Shown one piece after another: positions 25,949 to 33,221 of a stretch of 64,000 nt of DNA (its first letter is position 1; the number at the start of each line of letters is the position of its first letter). The notes below the pieces were generated by a model. That model was not told the DNA's origin. It did no database searches and saw only the letters and a program-made list of their open reading frames with translations. This stretch comes from Streptomyces sp. NBC_00259 (GTDB taxonomy: Bacteria; Actinomycetota; Actinomycetes; Streptomycetales; Streptomycetaceae): contig NZ_CP108080.1 in assembly GCF_036181745.1 (NCBI RefSeq), positions 3,162,001-3,226,000 on the forward strand. The letters run 5' to 3'. The position numbers were made by a program, and so were the translations under genes.

Positions 25949-26473
25949 GTGACCGACGAGGAGTTCGAGGAGTTCTACGGCTCCGGTGTGAAACAGCTGG
26001 TCGGGCAGGTGTACCTGGTGACCGGGGACCTCCACGAGGCCCAGGACGTCGTCCAGGAGGCGTTCGTACGGGCCTGGAGCCGGCGCTCGGGGCTGCGGCG
26101 CGACGCCGGGCCCGAGGCCTGGATACGGACGGTCGCCTGGCGGCTCGCGGTCAGCCGCTGGCGGCGCCGGGGCCGGGCCGCGGAGGCCTGGCGGCGGCAT
26201 CACCGGGAGGGCCGGGCGCCGGGCGCACCGGAGCCGGATCCCGGCACGGTCGCGCTGGTCGCGGCGCTGCGGCAGCTCTCCGAGCGGCAGCGGCGGGTGG
26301 CCGTCCTGCACTACGTGTGCGATCTGTCCGTGGCGCAGGTGGCGGCGGAGACCGGCATGGCCCCCGGGACCGTCAAGTCGCATCTGTTCCGCGCGAGGGC
26401 CGCACTCGCACCCCATCTCGACGACTCGGCCGACGCGGTCGGCTCGATCATGCCGGAGGAGCACGGTGTCTGA
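25949..26473 (+). CDS. ECF RNA polymerase sigma factor, SigE-family type
   Basis: GTG 25949 has CGGAG upstream; the frame before it is not protein-like. The 174-residue product has sigma region 2 (EFEEFYGSGVKQLVGQVYLVTGDLHEAQDVVQEAFVRAW, core-binding and -10 recognition) and region 4 (LSERQRRVAVLHYVCDLSVAQVAAETGMAPGTVKSHLFRARAAL, -35 recognition), with an Arg-rich linker. There is no extra C-terminal domain. It is of the SigE-family ECF type frequent in Streptomyces. The downstream membrane gene overlaps its stop by eight bases and may encode a regulator of the sigma factor. Confidence 0.9.
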   Translation: MTDEEFEEFYGSGVKQLVGQVYLVTGDLHEAQDVVQEAFVRAWSRRSGLRRDAGPEAWIRTVAWRLAVSRWRRRGRAAEAWRRHHREGRAPGAPEPDPGTVALVAALRQLSERQRRVAVLHYVCDLSVAQVAAETGMAPGTVKSHLFRARAALAPHLDDSADAVGSIMPEEHGV

Positions 26474-26969
26474 CTTCGACGAGCAGGAAGCCCCGCTGGC
26501 GGCGGCGCTCAAGCGGGCGGCCGCGGCGGGCGGGGCCCTGGCCGTGCCCGTCCCGGCCGAGCGGGTGTCGGCGCTGGGCGCGCGCCGCAGGGCCCGCAGG
26601 GTCGCGGTGGCGGCGGCGTGCGCGGTGTGTCTGCTGGCGGGCGGCGCCACGGTGGCCGCGGTGCAGCTGACCGCGCAGGGACCGACGGCACCGGCCGCAC
26701 CGCCGACGCCCGCCGACTCGGGCAACGGGACGTCCCCGTCGCCGTCGGTGCGCCCGTCCCCGGGCGAACCGAGCGTCTCCCCCACGCCGACCCCGCCGCC
26801 GACCGCTTCCCCGAACGTGCCGTCGACCGTCCGTCCGACCGCGCCGCCGACGGCTTCCGCCAGCACACCACCGAGCGATTCCCCCACCGGGCCGCCGTCC
26901 GGGACCCCCACCGCCACGCCGACCGGAACGCCGACTCCCACGGCCTCCCCCACCCCCGGCGACGGCTGA
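26466..26969 (+). CDS. Single-pass membrane protein with Ser/Thr/Pro-rich tail, partner of the ECF sigma factor
   Basis: Starts GTG 26466 inside the end of the sigma gene (8-base overlap), so translation is probably coupled. The 167-residue product has a cytosolic ~45-residue N-terminus (EQEAPLAAALKRAAAAGGALAVPV..RVSALGARRRARR), one membrane helix (VAVAAACAVCLLAGGATVAAV), and an extracytoplasmic tail almost wholly of Pro, Thr and Ser. This layout matches a membrane anti-sigma-like partner, but I see no zinc-binding HxxxCxxC motif. The tail resembles wall-spanning linkers. The role is inferred from position only. Confidence 0.75.
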   Translation: MSDFDEQEAPLAAALKRAAAAGGALAVPVPAERVSALGARRRARRVAVAAACAVCLLAGGATVAAVQLTAQGPTAPAAPPTPADSGNGTSPSPSVRPSPGEPSVSPTPTPPPTASPNVPSTVRPTAPPTASASTPPSDSPTGPPSGTPTATPTGTPTPTASPTPGDG

Positions 26970-27041
26970 GCGGGCGGGCGGCCACGCACCCCTGGGGCAG
27001 CCGGGCTCCTGAGACGGCCCTGGGGCGGCAGGACACACAAC

Positions 27042-27086
27042 GGCTCCGGCCCGGTGAGCGTGGAGGACGCTCACCGGGCCGGAGCC
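27042..27086. terminator. Bidirectional terminator between convergent genes
   Basis: A 20-bp perfect stem (27042-27061 with 27067-27086) with a GGAGG loop lies between the rightward sigma/partner pair and the leftward ABC permease. Confidence 0.85.
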
Positions 27087-27117
27087 CCATCCTACGGAAC
27101 CACCCCGTCCACTCCGG

Positions 27118-29691
27118 CTACTCCGTGGCGATGGCGTTCAGTACGTTCATCCGGCCCGCCCGGAAGGCCGGGACCAGCGCCGCGAACAGTCCCACGAACG
27201 CCGACCCGACGAAGACGTACAGGATCGTCGGCCACGGGATCTCCAGGACGCCGAGGCCCTCCAGGGCCAGCAGCTTCTGGGCCGCGGTGCCCCAGCCCAT
27301 GCCCAGGCCGAGGCCGAGCAGGGCGCCGAAGAGGGCGATGACCACCGATTCCAGGCGGATCATGCGGCGCAGCTGGCGGCGGGAGAGGCCGATGGCGCGC
27401 ATGAGGCCGATCTCCCGGGTCCGTTCGACCACCGACAGCGCCAGGGTGTTCACGACTCCGAGGACCGCGACGATGATGGCGAGCGCGAGCAGCCCGTAGA
27501 CGATGTTCAGCAACTGGCCGACCTGGTCCTTCAGATCCTGCTTGAAGTCGGTCTGGTCCAGCACCCGGTACTGCGGGTACGCCGCCAGGGCGTCCTTGAG
27601 GGCCGCGTAGGCCTCCTTCTCCTGGCCCTCCTTCGCCTCGGCGAACATCATGATGTTCTTGGGCATCCGCTCGGGCGTGAAGTACCGCTCGGCCGTGGTG
27701 ATGGCCATGTACATCGCGCCCTTGTCGACGTTCGTGTCGTCCGAGGTGATCGCCGCGACCCTGAGCTTCGCGGTGTCACCGTTCGTGAACGCGACGGTCA
27801 TCGTGTCGCCGACCTCGACGCCGTGCCTGCGGGCGTAGTCGTCGCCGACGGACATGGCGTCCTTGCCGTACGCCGCCTTCAGGTCTCCGGCGACCGTCTC
27901 GCGCCGCAGGTCCTGCGCGTACGTCGGGTCCGCGGCGACGAGCCAGTTGTCCTGCGAGGACGTGCCGTCCGGCGCGGTGATCTTCGCCTTGACGCCCTTG
28001 TACTCGGTGACGTGGGCGATGCCGGGCGTCTTCTCCAGGGCCTTCTGGGCCTGCGGCATGATCGGGCCGTTGGTGGTCTGGACGATGAAGTCCGCGCCGA
28101 CTGACTTGTCGAGCTCCTCCGTCGCCGAGGCGACCATGGACGAGCCGACGACGGACAGACAGGCGACGAGCGCGAGGCCGATCATCAGCGCGGCCCCGGT
28201 GGCGCCGGTGCGGCGCGGATTGCGCAGCGCGTTGCGTTCGGCCATCCGTCCGACCGGGCCGAAGACCCGCAGGACGACCGCGCCGATGACCCGGACCACG
28301 CCGCCCGCCAGCAGCGGGCCGATGACGATGAAGCCGATGAGGCTGAGGACGACACCGACGCCGAGCCACATCGAGCCCTCGGTCGCCTGGTCCGCCCGCG
28401 TCGCGAGCCACAGCCCCGCGCCTCCGGCGCCGGTGAGGACCACGCCGAGGATGCCGCGTACCAGACCCGCCTTGCCGTCCGCCGGGGTGCCGGCGTCCCG
28501 CAGCGCGGCCATCGGGGAGACCTTGCCGGCCCGCCGGGCCGGGATGTACGCGGCGAGGACGGTGACGACGACACCGAGGACGAGGCCGACGGCCGGGGTC
28601 GTCCACTTCACGGTCAGGTCCTGGGTGGAGAGGTTCATGCCCATCGACGACATGAGCTCCATCAGCCCGATCGCGAGGCCGACTCCGGCGGCGACACCGG
28701 CGATGGACCCGATGGTGCCGAGCAGCAGCGCCTCGATCAGCACCGAGCGGTTGACCTGCTTGCGGCTCGATCCGATGGCCCGCATCAGACCGATCTCGCG
28801 GGTGCGCTGGGCGACCAGCATCGAGAAGGTGTTGACGATGAGGAAGATGCCGACGAGGACGGCGATCCCGGCGAAGCCGAGCATCGCGTACTTCATGACG
28901 TCGAGGAAGCCGCCGACGTCCTCGCGGCCCGCGTCCGCCGCTTCCGCCTGCGTCTGGAGCTTGTACGGGCCCTCGGCGACCGCGGCCACGTTCCTCTTCA
29001 GCTGCTCGTCACTGACGCCGGGGGCGGCGGTCACGGCGATGTGGGTGAACTCTCCGGTCCTGCCCAGGAGTTCACGCTGGGCGGTGGCCGTGTCGAAGTA
29101 GACGACGGCCGCGCCCGGGTTGGTGACCTTGAAGGAGGCGATGCCGGAGATCTTCGCCGTGAAGTCGCCGGTGACGGCGATGGTGCGCAGCTCGTCACCG
29201 ATCTCGAGCTTGTGCTTCTCGGCGGTGTCCGCGTCGACCATCACATCGGTGGGGCCGCGCGGGGCGTGCCCGGAGGTGATCTCCATGGTGCGCAGATCGC
29301 CTTGTGTCCAGCTGCCGGCGATCGTCGGGGCGCCGTTGCTGGAACCCATGTTCTCGTTGCCGGCGTCGACGACGGTCACGCTCATGGAGACGACCCCGCC
29401 CTCGGCGGACTTCACGCCCTGTGCCTTCTCCACCTTCGACAGGAGGGAGGCGGGCAGCGTCTCGGGCCGGCCGTTCTGCGGCGTCTCGTCGTCGCCCTCG
29501 GCGCCCTTGGGGCTGACGGTGACATCGGCCGAGGTCGCCGCGAACAGCTTGTCGAAGGTGGTGTTCATCGTGTCGGTGAACACGAGCGTGCCGGACACGA
29601 ACGCCACCGACAGCAGGACGGCGATGGCGGACAGCGCCATGCGTCCCTTGTGCGCGAAGAAGTTGCGCAGCGAGGTCTTGAGTACGGTCAC
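27118..29691 (-). CDS. FtsX/MacB-type ABC transporter permease (two FtsX domains)
   Basis: GTG 29691 overlaps the ATPase stop by four bases (GTGA), giving 857 residues. It begins VTVLKTSLRNFFAHKGRMALSAIAVLLSVAF (first helix), then a large extracytoplasmic MacB-periplasmic-core-like domain, then the first FtsX block (MKYAMLGFAGIAVLVGIFLIVNTFSMLVAQRTREIGLMRAIGSSRKQV). A second unit with the same order follows, ending in LNIVYGLLALAIIVAVLGVVNTLALSVVERTREIGLMRAIG. The TREIGLMRAIG coupling motif occurs twice, as in duplicated permeases that work with one ATPase dimer. Substrate unknown; macrolide, antimicrobial peptide or lipid export are all possible. Confidence 0.9.
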   Translation of the reverse strand: MTVLKTSLRNFFAHKGRMALSAIAVLLSVAFVSGTLVFTDTMNTTFDKLFAATSADVTVSPKGAEGDDETPQNGRPETLPASLLSKVEKAQGVKSAEGGVVSMSVTVVDAGNENMGSSNGAPTIAGSWTQGDLRTMEITSGHAPRGPTDVMVDADTAEKHKLEIGDELRTIAVTGDFTAKISGIASFKVTNPGAAVVYFDTATAQRELLGRTGEFTHIAVTAAPGVSDEQLKRNVAAVAEGPYKLQTQAEAADAGREDVGGFLDVMKYAMLGFAGIAVLVGIFLIVNTFSMLVAQRTREIGLMRAIGSSRKQVNRSVLIEALLLGTIGSIAGVAAGVGLAIGLMELMSSMGMNLSTQDLTVKWTTPAVGLVLGVVVTVLAAYIPARRAGKVSPMAALRDAGTPADGKAGLVRGILGVVLTGAGGAGLWLATRADQATEGSMWLGVGVVLSLIGFIVIGPLLAGGVVRVIGAVVLRVFGPVGRMAERNALRNPRRTGATGAALMIGLALVACLSVVGSSMVASATEELDKSVGADFIVQTTNGPIMPQAQKALEKTPGIAHVTEYKGVKAKITAPDGTSSQDNWLVAADPTYAQDLRRETVAGDLKAAYGKDAMSVGDDYARRHGVEVGDTMTVAFTNGDTAKLRVAAITSDDTNVDKGAMYMAITTAERYFTPERMPKNIMMFAEAKEGQEKEAYAALKDALAAYPQYRVLDQTDFKQDLKDQVGQLLNIVYGLLALAIIVAVLGVVNTLALSVVERTREIGLMRAIGLSRRQLRRMIRLESVVIALFGALLGLGLGMGWGTAAQKLLALEGLGVLEIPWPTILYVFVGSAFVGLFAALVPAFRAGRMNVLNAIATE

Positions 29692-30476
29692 GACGTCCGT
29701 CCCCGGGCGTCGAAGTCCTTCATGCGGTCCAGGACCTGGTCGGCGGTGGGGTTGAACATCTCGTCGACGATCCGGCCGTCGGCGAGGTAGAGCACACGGT
29801 CGGCGTAGGAGGCGGCCACGGGGTCGTGGGTGACCATGACGATGGTCTGGCCGAGTTCGTCGACGGACCTGCGCAGGAAGCCCAGCACCTCGGCGCCGGC
29901 CCGGGAGTCGAGGTTTCCGGTCGGCTCGTCCCCGAAGATGATCTCGGGGCGGGCGGCGAGGGCGCGGGCCACGGCGACACGCTGCTGCTGCCCGCCGGAG
30001 AGCTGGGTGGGCCGGTGCCTCAGCCGGTCCGCGAGGCCGACGGTCTCCACGACCCGGTTGAGCCATGCGGCGTCCGGCTTGCGGCCCGCGATGTCCATCG
30101 GCAGCGTGATGTTCTCGATGGCGTTGAGGGTCGGCAGCAGGTTGAACGCCTGGAAGATGAAGCCGATCCGGTCCCGGCGCAGCCGGGTGAGCTTCTTGTC
30201 CTTGAGCCGGGTGATCTCGGTGTCGTCGAGGTGGATCTCGCCCGAGGTGACGGTGTCGAGTCCGGCGAGGCAGTGCATCAGCGTGGACTTGCCGGAGCCC
30301 GACGGGCCCATGATCGCGGTGAACTGGCCCCGCATGATGTCCACATCGACGTGGTCGAGCGCGACGACCCGCGTCTCGCCGGACCCGTACGCCTTCACGA
30401 CCTGTCGCGCTCGCGCGGCGACGGCCGTACGCCCTCCAGTGCCCCCGTGCCTGGGGATGGTCACAGCCGTTGTCAC
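29688..30476 (-). CDS. ABC transporter ATP-binding protein, LolD/MacB type
   Basis: GTG 30476 with AGGAG upstream gives 262 residues. Walker A is GPSGSGKST, Q-loop region FIFQAFNLLPTLNAIENI, signature LSGGQQQRVAVARAL, Walker B IIFGDEPTGNLD, and H-loop MVTHDP. The Q-loop and signature are those of the LolD/MacB subfamily that partners with FtsX-type permeases. It is translationally coupled to the permease that follows. A divergent promoter region separates it from the MFS gene. Confidence 0.93.
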   Translation of the reverse strand: MTTAVTIPRHGGTGGRTAVAARARQVVKAYGSGETRVVALDHVDVDIMRGQFTAIMGPSGSGKSTLMHCLAGLDTVTSGEIHLDDTEITRLKDKKLTRLRRDRIGFIFQAFNLLPTLNAIENITLPMDIAGRKPDAAWLNRVVETVGLADRLRHRPTQLSGGQQQRVAVARALAARPEIIFGDEPTGNLDSRAGAEVLGFLRRSVDELGQTIVMVTHDPVAASYADRVLYLADGRIVDEMFNPTADQVLDRMKDFDARGRTS

Positions 30477-30830
30477 GGTAAGTCTCCTATGTCGGTGAAT
30501 CGCGGCGTCGACCGCGCCGCGTGCGGTACGAGTCTGCGGGGAGAAGCGGTCCCGCCGCGCTGGTGCACGGCGCAGTCCTGGGCGGGGGTTTTCCCCACCC
30601 CTCGGCGGCCCGGCCGTCCGGGCGCCGTCGTAAGTACACGTTAAGGACGGGCTCGTGACCCTCTCGTCCTCCAGGGGGACGAACGGTCCCTGGCCGGACG
30701 TAAGGAGGTCCCCCTAGGGGTCCCCGGCCCCCGGCGGATTCCTGCCCCTGAACGCGCAAACCCGCCTCGCCCGGAGCCGAAGGTGAGAGGCTGTGTCCCG
30801 CGGAGATACGTGCATAGGGAAGGGACCTCG
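30477..30830. other. Gene-free divergent promoter region (ABC exporter / MFS exporter)
   Basis: The region holds the AGGAG of the ATPase gene near its left edge and the AGGGAAGGGA site of the MFS gene near its right edge. At about 30704-30724 it contains a CCCCTAGGGG palindrome within GGAGGTCCCCCTAGGGGTCC. This shares the AGGTCCCCCT element with the mfd/sigma intergenic region. No coding frame is convincing. Confidence 0.4.
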
Positions 30831-32579
30831 ATGAGCGCGGGCGGGTCGGGCGGCGCGGGCGGCGCGGGCAAGGACCGGACGGGCGCGAACGAGACCGCCA
30901 CGGGCGCGGGCGCGGAGATCGAGCCCGGCGGCGGCGCCGGCACGAACCGCGCGGGCCGGGACGCCGGCCGCGCGAGCACCCCGACGAGCGCGGGCGCGGG
31001 CACCCCGACGAGCGCGAGCACCCGGGCCGGCGCGGGCACGGACGGGCCCCGTGCACGGGGTACCGGCAACGGCGGTTCGGACCGTACGAACAGGGCGCCC
31101 GCCGGGACGACCCGCCGCCGGGGGCCGGTGGTCGCCGCGCTGATGCTCGGCATGGCGCTGGCCGCGCTCGACGGCACGATCGTCTCGACCGCGGTTCCCC
31201 AGATCGTCGGCGATCTGGGCGGCTTCTCCGTCTTCTCCTGGCTCTTCTCCGGCTATCTGCTCGCCGTCACCGTCACGCTCCCCGTCTACGGAAAGCTCTC
31301 CGACACCTTCGGCCGCAAGCCCGTCCTGATCGTCGGCATCGTGCTCTTCCTGGCCGGTTCGCTGCTGTGCGCGGCCGCCTGGAACATGGCGTCGCTCATC
31401 GCCTTCCGCGTCGTTCAAGGTCTGGGCGGCGGGGCGCTCCAGGGCACGATCCAGACGATCGCCGCCGATCTGTACCCGCTGAAGGAGCGGCCCAGGATCG
31501 TGTCGAAGCTGTCCACGGTGTGGGCGGTGTCGGCGGTCGCGGGACCGGCGGTGGGCGGCCTGATCGCCGCGTACGCCGACTGGCGCTGGATCTTCCTGAT
31601 CAACCTGCCGGTCGGCGTCGTCGCGCTGTGGCTGATCGGCCGTCATCTCGTGGAGCCGGTACGGGAGCGGGGACCGCGCCCGAGGGTCGACTGGCCGGGA
31701 GCCCTCGCGATCTTCCTCACCGGGGCGCTGCTGCTCACCGCGCTCGTCCAGGGCGGGGTGGCCTGGCCCTGGCTCTCCACGCCCTCGCTCGGGCTCTTCG
31801 CGGGAAGCGCGGCCGCCGCGGCGATGACCGTACTCATCGAGCGCCGGGCGGCGGAACCGATCATCCCCGGCTGGGTGTGGCGGCGCCGCACGATCGCCTC
31901 GGTGAACCTCGCCCTGGGCGCACTCGGACTGCTGATGATCGCCCCCACGGTCTTCCTGCCCACGTACGCCCAGTCGGTCCTCGGACTCGGCCCGATCGCC
32001 GCCGGGTTCGTGCTGTCCGTGATGACGCTCAGCTGGCCGGTCAGCGCGGCGTACTCCAACCGCCTCTACAACCGCATCGGCTTCCGCAACACATCGATCA
32101 CAGGCATCGGCGCGGCCCTGCTGATCCTGCTGGCCTTCCCGCTGCTGCCGTATCCGGGCGAGCCCTGGCAGCCGGCGCTGCTGATGCTGCTGCTCGGGGC
32201 GGCCCTCGGGTTCTTCCAACTGCCGCTGATCATCGGCGTCCAGTCGACCGTGCCCTGGGCCGAGCGCGGCACGACGACCGCGTCGGTGCTCTTCTGCCGC
32301 CAGGTCGGCCAGAGCGTCGGCGCGGCGCTCTTCGGAGCACTCGCGAACGCGGTCCTCGCCGCCCGGCTCGGCGGCTCGGGCGACCTGGACTCGATCTCCC
32401 ACACCCTGGCGGACGGCACCCCGTCGGACGGCCTGCGCCGGGCGGTGGCGTCGGCGGTCGACCACGTCTTCGTCGGATCGGCGGCAGCGGCGGGCCTGGC
32501 ACTGCTGGTGCTGGTGTTCCTCGCACCGCGCAGGTTCCCGGTGATCCCGGAGCCCGCACGCGAGGACGCCACGGGCTGA
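30831..32579 (+). CDS. MFS drug exporter, DHA2 (14-TM, EmrB-like) family
   Basis: ATG 30831 with AGGGAAGGGA upstream; the earlier in-frame start (30783) lies in the leader. The 582-residue product has an unusual ~90-residue hydrophilic N-terminal extension rich in Gly, Ala, Thr and Arg with GAGTPTS-like repeats. The transporter follows, marked by LAALDGTIVSTAVPQIVGDL (DHA2 motif), GKLSDTFGRKPVLI (motif A), GPAVGGLIAAYADWRWIFLINLPVG (motif C), and 14 predicted helices. A Cys in FCRQVGQSVGAALFGAL is typical of the group. Drug or metabolite efflux is expected; the substrate is unknown. Divergent from the MacB-like exporter operon. Confidence 0.9.
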   Translation: MSAGGSGGAGGAGKDRTGANETATGAGAEIEPGGGAGTNRAGRDAGRASTPTSAGAGTPTSASTRAGAGTDGPRARGTGNGGSDRTNRAPAGTTRRRGPVVAALMLGMALAALDGTIVSTAVPQIVGDLGGFSVFSWLFSGYLLAVTVTLPVYGKLSDTFGRKPVLIVGIVLFLAGSLLCAAAWNMASLIAFRVVQGLGGGALQGTIQTIAADLYPLKERPRIVSKLSTVWAVSAVAGPAVGGLIAAYADWRWIFLINLPVGVVALWLIGRHLVEPVRERGPRPRVDWPGALAIFLTGALLLTALVQGGVAWPWLSTPSLGLFAGSAAAAAMTVLIERRAAEPIIPGWVWRRRTIASVNLALGALGLLMIAPTVFLPTYAQSVLGLGPIAAGFVLSVMTLSWPVSAAYSNRLYNRIGFRNTSITGIGAALLILLAFPLLPYPGEPWQPALLMLLLGAALGFFQLPLIIGVQSTVPWAERGTTTASVLFCRQVGQSVGAALFGALANAVLAARLGGSGDLDSISHTLADGTPSDGLRRAVASAVDHVFVGSAAAAGLALLVLVFLAPRRFPVIPEPAREDATG

Positions 32580-32701
32580 ACTCCGGTGACGTGAGGCCTT
32601 CGTGAAGTTTTGATCACTCACCAGGCGCAATCGATCATGCCCACGTCGCCGCCGATTACGGTGGAACGGCGAGACAGCTCAGACGACAACGGGGGAAGTC
32701 C

Positions 32702-33169
32702 ATGGCATGGGACGAGTGGGAGCAGGCCAAGGCCGCGGCCGCAAGTAGGTCCGAATCGACGCAGATGAGGCTGAACCAGCTTCCGGCGGAGGGCAGCGGA
32801 CCGAGCGGCACGGGTGGCGGAAGCGGGGATCTGGTCGTCCACGACGACGTGCTGGGCAAGCTGGGCGACATGGCACGCGCGCTGAGGGAGCAGTTGTCGA
32901 ACTACGGCGATCACGCCCGCGTGGCCACCTTCGAGGCCTCCAACGACCTCTTCAACAGCGGTCTCGACATGGGAGCGGGCCTCCTCCAAGTGCATGACGC
33001 GTGGAACACCAAGCTGGCCACGCTCAAGGAGGCCTGCGGACACATCTCGAACGGCCTCGACTATTCACGCTCCACGCACAGGAAAACGGAGCAGAAGCTC
33101 GTGCTCGGCATGAACGCATTGGACGGCACGCCGATGACCCAGTCACGTATTTACGACCAGATCAAGTGA
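32702..33169 (+). CDS. Small helical protein, WXG100-like partner of the following gene
   Basis: ATG 32702 follows GGGGGAAG. The 155-residue product is predicted largely helical, with no signal peptide: an opening MAWDEWEQAKAAAASR, a Gly/Ser-rich linker (~35-45), helix DVLGKLGDMARALREQLSNYG, then DAWNTKLATLKEACGHISNGL. The latter pattern (paired long helices around a Trp-centred turn) resembles ESX/WXG100-type secretion partners, although a strict W-x-G is not seen here. It is the first gene of the putative type VII cassette; the large gene starts 52 bases downstream. Confidence 0.65.
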   Translation: MAWDEWEQAKAAAASRSESTQMRLNQLPAEGSGPSGTGGGSGDLVVHDDVLGKLGDMARALREQLSNYGDHARVATFEASNDLFNSGLDMGAGLLQVHDAWNTKLATLKEACGHISNGLDYSRSTHRKTEQKLVLGMNALDGTPMTQSRIYDQIK

Positions 33170-33221
33170 CTCGACAGCAGACGCGGATTGTAGCCGTACC
33201 AAGGCAACGGGGAACGAACTC

